In this document: in pieces, positions 25,588 to 34,678 of the stretch
Layout of the letters: each line of letters begins with the position of its first letter
Position numbering within the stretch: the stretch's first letter is position 1
NCBI GenBank assembly: GCA_035555315.1
Contig: DATMGU010000081.1
Coordinates: 1-46,390, forward strand
Direction of reading: 5' to 3'
Length of the DNA: 46,390 nucleotides
From: DATMGU01 sp035555315
Lineage (GTDB): Bacteria > Pseudomonadota > Alphaproteobacteria > ATCC43930 > CGMCC-115725
The notes under the pieces: model-generated
Seen by the model: the letters and a program-made list of their open reading frames with translations, nothing else
Database searches by the model: none
Told to the model about the DNA's origin: nothing
Made by a program: the position numbers and the translations under genes

Positions 25588-26736
25588 CTAACGCGGATTC
25601 GTCGGCGGCGTCTGGCCTTTTTGAGGCGTACCAGCCGCTTGGCCCTTTTGCTGAGGAACGAAATAGCCTTGGACCCGCTGTGGCGCTTGTGCGACCGCCT
25701 CGCCTGGCGGTCCCGGCAGCAGCCGGCTGACGTTCTGGTTCAGATCCATAACCCCGTATTCACCGCGCAGAATACCTCGTTCATTGGTCAGCTTGACATT
25801 GCCGGCCAAGGTCGCCAGGCCGCTATCGACATTATATACGCCCGTATCGCCGGTGCCGACGCTGGTCTGGTTCGAGATGAGGACGTGGCCTTTGCCATCG
25901 ACCCGACTGATATGCGACCCCTGGCCCGGCGGTTGGACCACTTGGGCGGTCAGCACATCGCCCTTGAGCCGCCGGTCCAGGCGAATCGCCACGGCATCGC
26001 CCCGCGCGACGGCGACCTGCTGGCCATCATACCATTCCAGACTGTCCCGCGCGGTGACCACATCCTGCGGCGTCGTGAGTTTGAGGCCATTGCCGGTAAC
26101 CACGACCAACGCCTGATCGAGATCGTAGACCGCCCTGTCGCCGACGATGGTCTGCGTGGCGGTTTCGATCGTGACCTTGCCTTCGGCGACCACACGCCAG
26201 ATCTCCGTCGACCCGCTGGAGGAATCGTCCGATTTGTTGCTCCCCGAGGCCGAGGATTTGGGTGGTTGGGCCGCAGCGGCGGGAGGTGCCGTGGCGTTCC
26301 CAGTGACCGGCGGCGCGGATGGTGGCGCGCCCGGTTGCGCATCCGGAGCAGCGGGGGGTTTGGCGATGTCCCGGTAATAGGCGTAGATCGTGTCGGAGTG
26401 GAGGGTCACGCCGCCGCGCGTGGCGACCGCGTTGCCGCGGGCGATATAGACCTTGTTGGCCTGCTGCATCTCCAAACCGTCTTCCGCGTCAACCGTGAGC
26501 GGACCGCTGCTGCGGGTGCCGGCGAGGGAATTATCGCCCCCCTTGGCCGGCTGATTCTGAGTCGGTTGATTCTGGGTCGACGGGCCTGGGGTCGTCTGGC
26601 CTGGAGTCGCTGGCGGTGCCGATGTCTTGGACGATGATTTCTGCGTCGATTGCGCCAAGACCGCGTCAGGCAGCGTCAGAGCGACAAACAGTGCCAGGAC
26701 CAGCCGCGCCAGCAGCATCGAACGATTGCCCATCAT
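25588..26736 (-). CDS. lptA: LPS transport periplasmic protein LptA with low-complexity insert
   Basis: Periplasmic beta-jellyroll bridge protein carrying LPS from LptC to LptD. The 382 residues are about twice the E. coli length. A signal peptide (LLARLVLALFVALTLPDAVLAQ) is followed by a Ser/Thr/Gln/Pro-rich segment. The first OstA strands are LTVDAEDGLEMQQANKVYIA. A roughly 55-residue Pro/Ala/Ser-rich insert comes next. The remaining OstA repeats include VVAEGKVTIETATQTIVGDRAVYDL and VLTAQVVQPPGQGSHISRVDGKGHV. Its ATG overlaps the lptC stop (ATGA). Confidence 0.92.
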   Translation of the reverse strand: MMGNRSMLLARLVLALFVALTLPDAVLAQSTQKSSSKTSAPPATPGQTTPGPSTQNQPTQNQPAKGGDNSLAGTRSSGPLTVDAEDGLEMQQANKVYIARGNAVATRGGVTLHSDTIYAYYRDIAKPPAAPDAQPGAPPSAPPVTGNATAPPAAAAQPPKSSASGSNKSDDSSSGSTEIWRVVAEGKVTIETATQTIVGDRAVYDLDQALVVVTGNGLKLTTPQDVVTARDSLEWYDGQQVAVARGDAVAIRLDRRLKGDVLTAQVVQPPGQGSHISRVDGKGHVLISNQTSVGTGDTGVYNVDSGLATLAGNVKLTNERGILRGEYGVMDLNQNVSRLLPGPPGEAVAQAPQRVQGYFVPQQKGQAAGTPQKGQTPPTNPR

Positions 26737-27749
26737 GGCGTGGTCGCCCCAGTGGCCGCCGGGCCGGCCGCATTCAATTGCAGATGCTGTGGCGCCGGCT
26801 TGGAAGCAGCCGGTTGCTGGGCTGGTTGCTGGGCGGAATTCGTCGGGCCGCTTTTCGCCACGGTCGGCTTCGACGGCGACGGGGCGGTTGGCTTTGACGG
26901 CTGAGCCGAGGTGGGCTTTGCCTGTGTCGCGGCGGGCTTTGAGGCTTGCGCCGAGGCGGGTTTAGCCGGCGGCTGACTGCTCTGAGGCTTGGGTTTGGGC
27001 GGCTTCGCCGGCGGCGCGGCACCGAGGGCCGGCGGGCCCGCCGCATCATCGGCGGTCTTGGCGCTGATCAGCACCAGATGCGATTTGCCCGTGAAATAGA
27101 CGACATCGCCGTTGCGCAGCACACGGAATCCCTGGCCTGAAATGGTTCCGCCCGGCCCCTGTCCCGAAACCGGGTCCGACCCCTGGGCATCCCCCGAATT
27201 GAGATCGACTCGGGCGCTTTCGGTTTTGAACTCATAGCCTTTGTCGTGGAACAGCGTCACGTCCTGGGATAGGTCGAGCAGATGCGCTTGCGGTTGGTAG
27301 ATACCGGTCCTGCCGGTCATCGCCAGCCAAGCTCCCTCCTTGGTGCGCATATCCGCCTTCGGTCCCTCCAAGGCCACCAGATTGCCGTCCGGCGCCTGAC
27401 GGGCGACGTCGGCTGTCACGGTGAACGGACGCTTCTCCCGGTCGAGGCCGCTGTAGCTCGCGTTGATCATGCGCAAATCATGGGCGTCCCGCAGATCGAT
27501 CTTGGCGAAACCGATGCGCAGATGATCGAGGCTGCTTGCAATATAAGGCCAGCACGCCAGCACCAGGACGAGGCCGCCGGCGATGATCGGCAGCACGCGC
27601 TTCGCCCGGACGACAAAGCGGCTGTATTGCCGAGTCTGCAGCTGCTTTGTATCGGTCTGCCGCCGCCGGTCGCCGACGCGCAAGCCGACCGGCACCGGCG
27701 AACCTGTTCTGGCACTGGCGGCGGACTGGTTGGGAGTGCGATCGGTCAT
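26733..27749 (-). CDS. lptC: LPS export protein LptC with long Pro/Ala-rich C-terminal tail
   Basis: Bitopic inner-membrane component of the LPS export machine. One transmembrane helix (VLPIIAGGLVLVLACWPYIA, residues about 52-72) leads to the LptC beta-fold, with FTVTADVARQAPDGNLVALEGPKADM and GYEFKTESARVDLNSGDA. About 110 residues of Pro/Ala/Lys/Ser/Gln repeats follow (for example PAKPASAQASKPAATQAKP), absent from ordinary LptC. I used ATG 27749; GTG 27755, overlapping the kdsD stop as GTGA, is an alternative. Two bases separate this start from kdsD. Confidence 0.9.
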   Translation of the reverse strand: MTDRTPNQSAASARTGSPVPVGLRVGDRRRQTDTKQLQTRQYSRFVVRAKRVLPIIAGGLVLVLACWPYIASSLDHLRIGFAKIDLRDAHDLRMINASYSGLDREKRPFTVTADVARQAPDGNLVALEGPKADMRTKEGAWLAMTGRTGIYQPQAHLLDLSQDVTLFHDKGYEFKTESARVDLNSGDAQGSDPVSGQGPGGTISGQGFRVLRNGDVVYFTGKSHLVLISAKTADDAAGPPALGAAPPAKPPKPKPQSSQPPAKPASAQASKPAATQAKPTSAQPSKPTAPSPSKPTVAKSGPTNSAQQPAQQPAASKPAPQHLQLNAAGPAATGATTP

Positions 27750-27751
27750 GC

Positions 27752-28777
27752 TCACGCCACGCCGGCTTTCAGGCAGTCATGCATGCGGATGATGCCGACC
27801 GGATGAAATTCGTCATCGACGACGAACAGCGTCGTCGTCGGCTTTTCGTTCATCAGGCGCAGCGCCTCGGCGGCCAGCCGAGTCGGCACGATGGTGCGCG
27901 GCGCATAGCTCATGACACTGCCCGCGGTACGCCGCAGCAAATCGTCGGACATGTGCCGCCTGAGATCGCCGTCGGTGACGACGCCGACCAGCCGATGCTG
28001 GTCATCGGTCACCCCGACCACGCCGAAATTCTTACCGCTCATGACCAGGATGGTATCCGCCATGCTGTGCGCCGGGGTCACCAGCGGCACGGCGTCGCCC
28101 TCATGCATCAGGTCCTTGACCAGCAGCAGGCGTCTGCCCAGCGCTCCGCCCGGGTGCAGCGCCCGGTAATCGGTCGTGCTGAACCCGGTGCGGTCGAGCA
28201 ATGCCACGGCAAGCGCGTCGCCCAGCGCCAGCATCACCGTCGTCGAGGTCGTCGGCGCCAGCCCCAGCGGGCATGCCTCGGGCGTATCGGGCAGAACCAA
28301 GGCGACATCGGCGGCGGTCGCGAGGCTGCTGCCCGCCTGACGGGTGACGCCGATCAGCGGGATCTTGAAGCGCCGCGAATAGGCGATGATGTCGCCGAGT
28401 TCGTTCGTCTCGCCGGAATTCGACAACGCCAAAACGACGTCGCCGACGCCGATCATGCCCAAATCGCCATGGCTCGCCTCGGCGGGATGAATGAATTGCG
28501 CCGGCGTGCCGGTCGAGGCCAGGGTCGCGGCGATCTTCCGGGCGACGTGACCGCTTTTGCCCATGCCGGTCACCACCACGCGGCCGGTAGCGGCGGCGAT
28601 CATCGCGACCGCCTCGCCGAATCGGCTGTCCAAAGCGGCTTCCAGTGCCAGGATGCCATCGGCCTCAAGGCGCAGCACGCGCTTCGCCGCTGCGATATCG
28701 AGCGCGGCGCGCTTGGCCGACGCGGCGCGCCCGGCATCGATCTCCGTCACTGTCAGGGCTACACTGTCTTTCGGCAA
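27752..28777 (-). CDS. kdsD: D-arabinose 5-phosphate isomerase KdsD
   Basis: Interconverts ribulose 5-phosphate and arabinose 5-phosphate for Kdo synthesis of lipopolysaccharide. An N-terminal SIS domain contains VVVTGMGKSGHVARKIAATLASTGTPA, HPAEASHGDLGMI and ALSNSGETNEL. It is followed by two CBS domains (VKDLMHEGDAVPLV and PTTTLFVVDDEFHPVGIIRMHD). At 341 residues it is slightly long. The start appears to be TTG 28777, preceded by GAGGGA six bases away; the closest ATG is out of frame. It heads the lptC-lptA-lptB-rpoN-hpf-ptsN run, linking Kdo supply with LPS export. Confidence 0.93.
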   Translation of the reverse strand: MPKDSVALTVTEIDAGRAASAKRAALDIAAAKRVLRLEADGILALEAALDSRFGEAVAMIAAATGRVVVTGMGKSGHVARKIAATLASTGTPAQFIHPAEASHGDLGMIGVGDVVLALSNSGETNELGDIIAYSRRFKIPLIGVTRQAGSSLATAADVALVLPDTPEACPLGLAPTTSTTVMLALGDALAVALLDRTGFSTTDYRALHPGGALGRRLLLVKDLMHEGDAVPLVTPAHSMADTILVMSGKNFGVVGVTDDQHRLVGVVTDGDLRRHMSDDLLRRTAGSVMSYAPRTIVPTRLAAEALRLMNEKPTTTLFVVDDEFHPVGIIRMHDCLKAGVA

Positions 28778-29058
28778 CGACCATCCCTCGCTTGCGGTGT
28801 GCCGGCATGGCCATCATCCATGCCGCCGATGCTCATCTCATTGATGCTCATGTCACCGATCCCATCATTCGGTACGCCACGAACGCCTTGGCGGCAACCC
28901 CGGCGTGGGTGACGCCGCGCGGCCTCCCCCGGGCGTGCACCCGCATTTGGAAAAGCCGCGCGTCACATATGGGGGAAAACTATGGTGGCTTGAAGGCATC
29001 ATCAACCGATCGCAAGGCCTCTCCCCCTGGCCATCGGCCGCGTGGTACCTTCCCGCCG

Positions 29059-30522
29059 ATGTCCCGGCTCAGTTTTCCGCCTTTCCTGAAAAGCCTCTCC
29101 GCGCGGCTGCTGGTCATGACGATCGCATTTGTCATGGTCAGCGAAATCCTGATCCTGGCGCCATCGATCGCCCGTTTTCGGATGGACTGGCTGGAGCAGA
29201 AGCTGACCGATGCGCATCTGGCCCTGCTGGCGCTCGAGGCGACGCCCGACAACATGGTCAGCCAGGAACTCGCCGATCGCCTGCTGGCCAACGCAGGCGC
29301 CTATGCCATACGGCTGATCAACCCCAGCCAGGTCACCTCGACCGAGGTACAGCGGGTATTGGCGTTGAAGATGCCGCCCAAGGTCCAAGCGACTTATAGC
29401 CTGGCCGGCACCATGATGGCGGGCTCGCTGGTCGATGCCTTGGCGACGCTTGGCCGCGGCGGCAGCCGAACCCTGCTGGTGATCGGCGCGCCACGGCAAG
29501 AGCCGGAGATGCCGATCGCCGTGGTTCTGGACGAGGCGCCGCTGCGCCAGGCGATGCGGGACTATGCCGCGCGCACCTTGGAGGTGTCGCTGGTCATTTC
29601 GCTGGTGACGGCGGCGCTGGTCTTCTTCAGCCTGCAATGGCTGCTGGTCGGGCCGATGCGCCGGATCATCGCCGCGATGATGGCGTTTCGCTCCGACCCG
29701 GAGGATGCCACCCGCATCCTGGTGCCGAGCGATCGAGCCGACGAAGTCGGCATCGCCCAGCGCGAGTTGTCGCAATTGCAGAAGACCGTTCACGAGGCCT
29801 TGCACGAACGCGCTCGGCTGGCGGCCCTCGGCACGGCGGTTAGCAAGATCAATCATGACCTACGCAACATCCTGTCGACCGCGCGGCTGATTTCCGATCG
29901 CTTAGCGGATGATCCGTCGCCGGAGGTTCGCCGGATCACGCCCAGCCTGGTGGCGGCGATCGATAGCGCGGTCGAGCTGTGCACCGGCACGCTCAACTTC
30001 GTGCGAGATGGCAGCACGCCGCCGCGCCCCACGCGTTTGGCCCTATCCAGCCTGATCGACGAACTGGCCGCGGCCCCCATCCGGGGACCGAGCGGGGTGA
30101 TTGAGATCGACGACCGGGTGTCCGCCACCCTGCTGATCCATGCCGATCGCGCCCAGCTCTATCGTTGCCTGCTGAACCTCGCCCACAACGCCGCCGAGGC
30201 TGGTGCCACGCGGTTGACCATAGATGCGATGATCAGCAAGGCGATGGATGGCAGGAACGTCGCGATCGACGTCGCCGATGACGGCCATGGTATCAGCCTA
30301 CGTGCGCGCGCCAGCCTGTTCCAGGCGTTTTCCGCCTCGGGCCGGCCAGGGGGAAGCGGCCTCGGCCTGGCGATCACCCGCGAAATCCTGCACGCCCATG
30401 GCGGCGACATCGTGCTGGTCGCGACCGGCGCCGAAGGCACCCGGTTCCGCCTCACCCTGCCCGACCCAACCCCGGCTGCCGCGCCAGCACGCCCGGTTCG
30501 CAACCCGGTCGCGGCCGGCTAG
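29059..30522 (+). CDS. HAMP-type sensor histidine kinase
   Basis: Membrane histidine kinase of 487 residues. TM1 (LLVMTIAFVMVSEILILAPS) precedes a periplasmic sensor segment (about 40-170). TM2 (VSLVISLVTAALVFFSLQWLL) leads to a HAMP-like linker. The phospho-acceptor box is VSKINHDLRNILSTARLI (His266), and the ATPase boxes are NLAHNAAEAGA, DDGHGI and GGSGLGLAITREILHAHGG. No response regulator lies beside it. The open frame extends upstream to 28645 through sequence antisense to kdsD, so I start at ATG 29059 (MSRLSFPPFLKS). The divergent 281-base gap to kdsD holds both promoters, with no element I recognise. Confidence 0.9.
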   Translation: MSRLSFPPFLKSLSARLLVMTIAFVMVSEILILAPSIARFRMDWLEQKLTDAHLALLALEATPDNMVSQELADRLLANAGAYAIRLINPSQVTSTEVQRVLALKMPPKVQATYSLAGTMMAGSLVDALATLGRGGSRTLLVIGAPRQEPEMPIAVVLDEAPLRQAMRDYAARTLEVSLVISLVTAALVFFSLQWLLVGPMRRIIAAMMAFRSDPEDATRILVPSDRADEVGIAQRELSQLQKTVHEALHERARLAALGTAVSKINHDLRNILSTARLISDRLADDPSPEVRRITPSLVAAIDSAVELCTGTLNFVRDGSTPPRPTRLALSSLIDELAAAPIRGPSGVIEIDDRVSATLLIHADRAQLYRCLLNLAHNAAEAGATRLTIDAMISKAMDGRNVAIDVADDGHGISLRARASLFQAFSASGRPGGSGLGLAITREILHAHGGDIVLVATGAEGTRFRLTLPDPTPAAAPARPVRNPVAAG

Positions 30523-30541
30523 AAGCTCTCGGCCGGCACCT

Positions 30542-31741
30542 CTAATCCACCGCCAAAAGCTGCCCCTTGAGGTAGGCGGATTCCGGCAGGGCCGGATGCA
30601 CCGGGTGATCCGGGCCGGCGCCGGTAGTCGCCAGGATGCGGCCGGTACGATCGGCATCCCCCAGACCCTGCCGCACCGCCTCGGCGAAGGCGTCGACCGA
30701 GACGTTGTGGGAGCACGACGCCGCGAACATGACCCCGCCGGGCGATACCAGGCCGGCACCGAGGCGAACCAACTTGCGATAGCCACGCAATCCGACGGCC
30801 AGATCCTTCTTGGATTTGGCGAAAGCCGGCGGATCGAGGATGACGACGTCGAAGCGCTCGGCGGCATCGCTCAACTGCTGCAGCGTCTCGAACGCCTCGC
30901 CGCGCAACGTGCGGAAGCGGTCGGCGACGCCGTTCACCAGTGCGGCATCGGTGGCGAGCAGCAGGGCCGCTTCCGATCGATCGAGCGCGGTCACGGTACT
31001 GGCGCCGGCGAGTGCCGCCTGAATGCCGAAGCCGCCGGTAAAGCTATAGACGTCCAACACGCGGGTACCCCGCGACAGGGCCGCCACAGCGGCGCGGTTG
31101 GGCCGCTGGTCATAGAACCAGCCGGTCTTTTGCCCGCCGCGCGGATCGGCGAGGAAGCGTGCGCCATTCTCCTCGACCGGCAGTGGCCCATCGAGCCGCC
31201 CCTTGACGATCCGCTCCTCCAGCGGCAGGCCTTCCAGCGTTCGGGCCGGCGTATCGTTGCGCAAGACGATGATCGCGGGTGCCAGCACGGCATCCAGCGC
31301 CGCCAGCAATTCAGCCTCCAGCAGCGCCATGCCGGCGGTATTTAGCTGGCAGACCAGGGCGTCGCCGAACCGGTCGACGATCAGGCCGGGCAGGCCGTCG
31401 GCTTCGGCATGGACCAGACGATAGAACGGCCGACCGAACAGCCGGTCGCGCAAGATGAGCGCCCGGCGCAGCCGGCCGGCGAGGAATTCCCGATCTATGA
31501 CCTGCGCGGGATCGCGGTCGATCAGGCGCAGGCCCACCAGGCTGTGTGGGTTGAACATGGCGACGCCCAGCCGCCTGCCATCCGCCGCGGCGACTGTGAC
31601 AAGAGTCCCGGGCGGCAATGCCTTGGCCGGCTGATCGAGCACGATCTCGTTCGAATAGATCCAGGGATGGCCGCCCCGCGCCCGCCGCTCCTGGCCCCGG
31701 GCAAGGGTGACGAGCGGTCGGCCCGCGGGATGGTCGGTCAT
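30542..31741 (-). CDS. rlmI: 23S rRNA (cytosine) methyltransferase RlmI-like
   Basis: SAM-dependent m5C methyltransferase of the RlmI family, modifying C1962 of 23S rRNA in E. coli. The 399-residue protein has an N-terminal PUA-like domain (VTLARGQERRARGGHPWIYSNEI), the EEHVAD-type middle (YRLVHAEADGLPGLIVDRFGD) and the class I methyltransferase fold. Motif I is RVLDVYSFTGGFGIQAALAGA and the catalytic loop is DVVILDPPAFAKSKKDL. CSHNVS supplies the C-terminal cysteine. It is convergent with the histidine kinase gene, 19 bases apart. Confidence 0.93.
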   Translation of the reverse strand: MTDHPAGRPLVTLARGQERRARGGHPWIYSNEIVLDQPAKALPPGTLVTVAAADGRRLGVAMFNPHSLVGLRLIDRDPAQVIDREFLAGRLRRALILRDRLFGRPFYRLVHAEADGLPGLIVDRFGDALVCQLNTAGMALLEAELLAALDAVLAPAIIVLRNDTPARTLEGLPLEERIVKGRLDGPLPVEENGARFLADPRGGQKTGWFYDQRPNRAAVAALSRGTRVLDVYSFTGGFGIQAALAGASTVTALDRSEAALLLATDAALVNGVADRFRTLRGEAFETLQQLSDAAERFDVVILDPPAFAKSKKDLAVGLRGYRKLVRLGAGLVSPGGVMFAASCSHNVSVDAFAEAVRQGLGDADRTGRILATTGAGPDHPVHPALPESAYLKGQLLAVD

Positions 31742-31877
31742 CGGCGTGATTTCTCCTGCGGCACTCTCGATGCCAACTGAAACGCGGCATCTCTCATAGC
31801 CGCTGACGCCAAGAGGCGCGAGCGTTACCGGATCGGCGGCGGGCCAATCAACCAGGGACCGATCAACTATCGGCCGG

Positions 31878-32363
31878 TTAGCCGCGGGCGAGCGCGGTGA
31901 TCGGCGGGGTGAATTGCGGCTCGATATCCCAGGGGAACAGGATCCAGGTATCTTGGCTCACCTCGGTGATGAAGGTGTCGACCAGCGGCCGGCCGGCGGG
32001 CTTCGCGTAAATCGTCGCGAAATGCGCCTTGGGCAGGGCCGCCCGCACGATCCGCGCGGTGCGGCCGGTATCGACCAGATCGTCGATGATCAGCATGCCG
32101 GCACCATCGCCGGGGACCGATTTCAGCACCTTGCTCTCGCCGATCTTCTGCTCGTCATAGGTCGCGACGCAGTAGGTGTCGATCAGCCGGATCTCCAGCT
32201 CGCGGGCGACGATCGCGGCCGGCACCAATCCGCCCCGGGTGATCGCGACGATCCCGCTCCAGGGCCCCAGATCGAGCAACCGCCACGCCAGAGCACGGGC
32301 GTTGCGGTGCAATTCTTCCCAGGAGACCGGAAAGTGGCGATTGGGAGACGGGGAACGGGTCAT
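31878..32363 (-). CDS. gpt: Xanthine-guanine phosphoribosyltransferase Gpt
   Basis: Purine salvage enzyme making XMP/GMP from PRPP. It shows strong similarity to E. coli Gpt: VAITRGGLVPAAIVARELEIRLIDT, the PRPP loop MLIIDDLVDTGRTA, and HFATIYAKPAGRPLVDTFITEVSQDTWI with PWD near the end. ATG 32363 gives 161 residues; an ATG at 32378 would add five, and neither has a clear ribosome-binding site. It stands alone between rlmI and the DUF4864 gene. Confidence 0.94.
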   Translation of the reverse strand: MTRSPSPNRHFPVSWEELHRNARALAWRLLDLGPWSGIVAITRGGLVPAAIVARELEIRLIDTYCVATYDEQKIGESKVLKSVPGDGAGMLIIDDLVDTGRTARIVRAALPKAHFATIYAKPAGRPLVDTFITEVSQDTWILFPWDIEPQFTPPITALARG

Positions 32364-32461
32364 GGCAAGTGCTCGCATTGATCGAAAACCAGGCGCGAGT
32401 ATGACGGCTCAACGCCGACACACCAACATCGGCGAGCGGATACCAGCATCCGGCCAGCGGA

Positions 32462-32932
32462 CTACACGGCGCGCGCTTGGCTGCGCGTCAGGCTGCACCC
32501 GCTGATCCGCCAGCGGCCATCCGGTTGCTTTTCCATGCTGTAGAGAGCGAGTACCGCCTCGCCGTCGGGGCCGACCAGCTCGACCTTTTGCACCAGCATG
32601 CCGTCGATCGTGACCAGGTCGCCGAACGCGATGTCGCGCGGCCGATAGACCGGCGGATAGGCTCGCCGCACCATGCCGATGAAAGTGTCGGCGTTCTGGA
32701 ACATCTGCTGGATCGACGGCGCGGCGAAATCGAACGCCGTCGCGGCATCGTCCCGCTTGAAGGCCTCGATCTGCCGTTGAATGATACCGCGAATCGCGTC
32801 GCGGTCCGCTTGGGGCATTTGCACCGCATCCTGGGCCTGGACATCTTGAGCCTGGACATCCTGGGCCTGAACCGTGGCCCATCCGGATGCGAGCCACAGC
32901 AGAGCGGCCAGAACGAGGACAATTCTTCGCAT
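32462..32932 (-). CDS. Exported DUF4864-family protein
   Basis: Protein of 156 residues with a signal peptide (RIVLVLAALLWLASGWATVQA), so probably periplasmic; the mature part belongs to the DUF4864 family, of unknown function. It has DAIRGIIQRQIEAFKRDDAATAFDFAAPSIQQMF and ISGCSLTRSQARAV near the end, with an NTF2-like appearance. Just after the signal peptide the pentapeptide VQAQD occurs three times, encoded by a 15-bp tandem repeat. Its promoter region is shared with the divergent gamma-glutamyltransferase gene. Confidence 0.78.
   Translation of the reverse strand: MRRIVLVLAALLWLASGWATVQAQDVQAQDVQAQDAVQMPQADRDAIRGIIQRQIEAFKRDDAATAFDFAAPSIQQMFQNADTFIGMVRRAYPPVYRPRDIAFGDLVTIDGMLVQKVELVGPDGEAVLALYSMEKQPDGRWRISGCSLTRSQARAV
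32827..32871 (-). repeat. Three-copy 15-bp tandem repeat within the DUF4864 gene
   Basis: Units CATCCTGGGCCTGGA, CATCTTGAGCCTGGA and CATCCTGGGCCTGAA (32827-32841, 32842-32856, 32857-32871) differ by only one or two bases. They encode QAQDV repeats at the mature N-terminus of the DUF4864 protein. Copy number could vary without shifting the frame. Confidence 0.85.
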
Positions 32933-33053
32933 CGATCTCTCCTTACCGGGTTGGCGCCGGATCCAAGGCCACGCATAAACTACGCCGCCGACACAGAGGC
33001 GACGACTGGTCAGCCGCCTTCGCTCTTCCTAAACGAATAAGGACATCGATCGG

Positions 33054-34661
33054 ATGCTGGAAACTCCAAGGGCGATGCGCGGCATGATCACGGCGCCGCA
33101 TCATGCCGCCGCCGAAAGCGGCCTCGCCGTGCTGCGCGAGGGTGGCACGGCGATCGAGGCCATGATCGCCGCGGCCGCCGCCATCGCCGTGGTCTACCCA
33201 CATATGAACGCGATCGGCGGCGACGGTTTCTGGCTGATCGCCGAACCGGGGCGGCCACCGATCGGCATCGACGCCTCGGGTCGTACCGGTGCCGCGGTGA
33301 CGCCGGAACTCTATCGCCGCGCCGGACTGAGCGCGGTGCCGTCGCGCGGGCCGCTCGCGGCCAACACGGTCGCCGGCACGATCGGCGGCTGGCAGCGCGC
33401 GCTGGAGATCTCGCAGGGCTGGGGTGGCTCCCTGCCGCTCAGCCGGCTGCTGGCCGACGCGGTGTGGTATGCCCACCAGGGCATGCCGGCGACCCGCAGC
33501 CAAGCCTTCTACACCACGTCGAAGCAGGCGGAACTGGCCGATCAGCCGGGCTTCGCCGAGCGTTTTCTGGTCGCGGGTGCCGCCCCCGCACCAGGTCAGA
33601 TCATGCGCAACCCGCCGCTGGCGGCGCTGTTCGAACGGCTGGCCGCCGCCGGCCTCGATGATTTCTACCGGGGCGAGGCGGCACGCTCGGTCGCCGCCGA
33701 CCTCGGCCGCGTCGGTAGCCCGGTCACCGCCACCGACCTCGCCGCCCATCGGGCCGAGCTGGTCGAGCCGCTCTCGACTCAGCTTTCATCCGGCCTCGTC
33801 TATAACCTGCCGCCACCGACCCAGGGCCTCGCCTCCTTGATGATCTTGGCGCTCTATGATCGGCTCAAGGACACCCGTGCGAGCGACTTCGATCACATCC
33901 ATGGGCTGGTCGAGGCGACCAAGCGGGCCTTTCTGATTCGCGATGCGGAGATCGGCGACCCCGGGCGCCTCCGCCATGACCCGCGCGCGTTTCTCGCACC
34001 GGCGCTGCTCGACCGCTTGGCCCGCGAGATCGATCCGGCCGCCGCCTTGCCCTGGCCGATCCCGGTGATCGGGGAACGGCCGGCCGATGCCGGCGACACC
34101 ATCTGGATGGGCGTCATCGATGGCGCCGGCCGCGCGGTCAGCTTCATCCAGAGCATCTATTGGGAATTCGGCTCGGGGGTGGTGCTGCCGGAGACTGGCA
34201 TCGTCTGGCAGAATCGCGGCAGCAGCATGGTGCTCGACCCCACGGCGCCAAACGCGCTGGGCCCGGGCCGCAAGCCGTTCCACACCTTGAACCCCGCACT
34301 GGCACGGCTCGATGACGGGCGGGTGACGGTCTATGGCACGATGGGTGGCGAAGGTCAGCCACAGACTCAGGCCGCGGTGTTCAGCCGCCACGTGATGCAT
34401 GGCATGCCGCTGCAGGCCGCGGTAACCGCCCCCCGCTGGCTGCTCGGCCGGACCTGGGGTGCTGCCAGCACCACCCTCAAACTGGAAGATCGAATCGATT
34501 CCGGAACGATCGCTGCGCTGCGTCTAGCCGGCCATGATGTGGAGGTCTTGCCCGGCTTCGTCGACGCGATGGGTCATGCCGGCGCACTCAGCCGACACGT
34601 CTCCGGCGTCATCGAAGGTGCTACGGATCCACGATCCGATGGAGCCGTGGCCGGGTTCTGA
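33054..34661 (+). CDS. Gamma-glutamyltransferase family protein
   Basis: Ntn-hydrolase of the gamma-glutamyltransferase family, 535 residues. Autoprocessing should occur before Thr349 in AGDTIWMGVIDGAGRAVSFIQS, giving large and small subunits. ASGRTGAAVTPELY, AANTVAGTIGGWQRAL and YGTMGGEGQPQTQAAVFSRHVMHG are family motifs. No signal peptide is visible, so it may be cytoplasmic, unlike E. coli Ggt. Similar proteins act on glutathione, gamma-glutamyl compounds or acyl amides, and the substrate is not decided by sequence. Confidence 0.9.
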   Translation: MLETPRAMRGMITAPHHAAAESGLAVLREGGTAIEAMIAAAAAIAVVYPHMNAIGGDGFWLIAEPGRPPIGIDASGRTGAAVTPELYRRAGLSAVPSRGPLAANTVAGTIGGWQRALEISQGWGGSLPLSRLLADAVWYAHQGMPATRSQAFYTTSKQAELADQPGFAERFLVAGAAPAPGQIMRNPPLAALFERLAAAGLDDFYRGEAARSVAADLGRVGSPVTATDLAAHRAELVEPLSTQLSSGLVYNLPPPTQGLASLMILALYDRLKDTRASDFDHIHGLVEATKRAFLIRDAEIGDPGRLRHDPRAFLAPALLDRLAREIDPAAALPWPIPVIGERPADAGDTIWMGVIDGAGRAVSFIQSIYWEFGSGVVLPETGIVWQNRGSSMVLDPTAPNALGPGRKPFHTLNPALARLDDGRVTVYGTMGGEGQPQTQAAVFSRHVMHGMPLQAAVTAPRWLLGRTWGAASTTLKLEDRIDSGTIAALRLAGHDVEVLPGFVDAMGHAGALSRHVSGVIEGATDPRSDGAVAGF

Positions 34662-34678
34662 GGCAGTCCCCGCGATCC

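Noticed and set aside
28645..29058. 138-residue N-terminal extension of the second histidine kinase
   Set aside because: It runs antisense through kdsD and the intergenic region, with Arg/Pro-rich non-protein-like sequence; TM1 starts right after ATG 29059.
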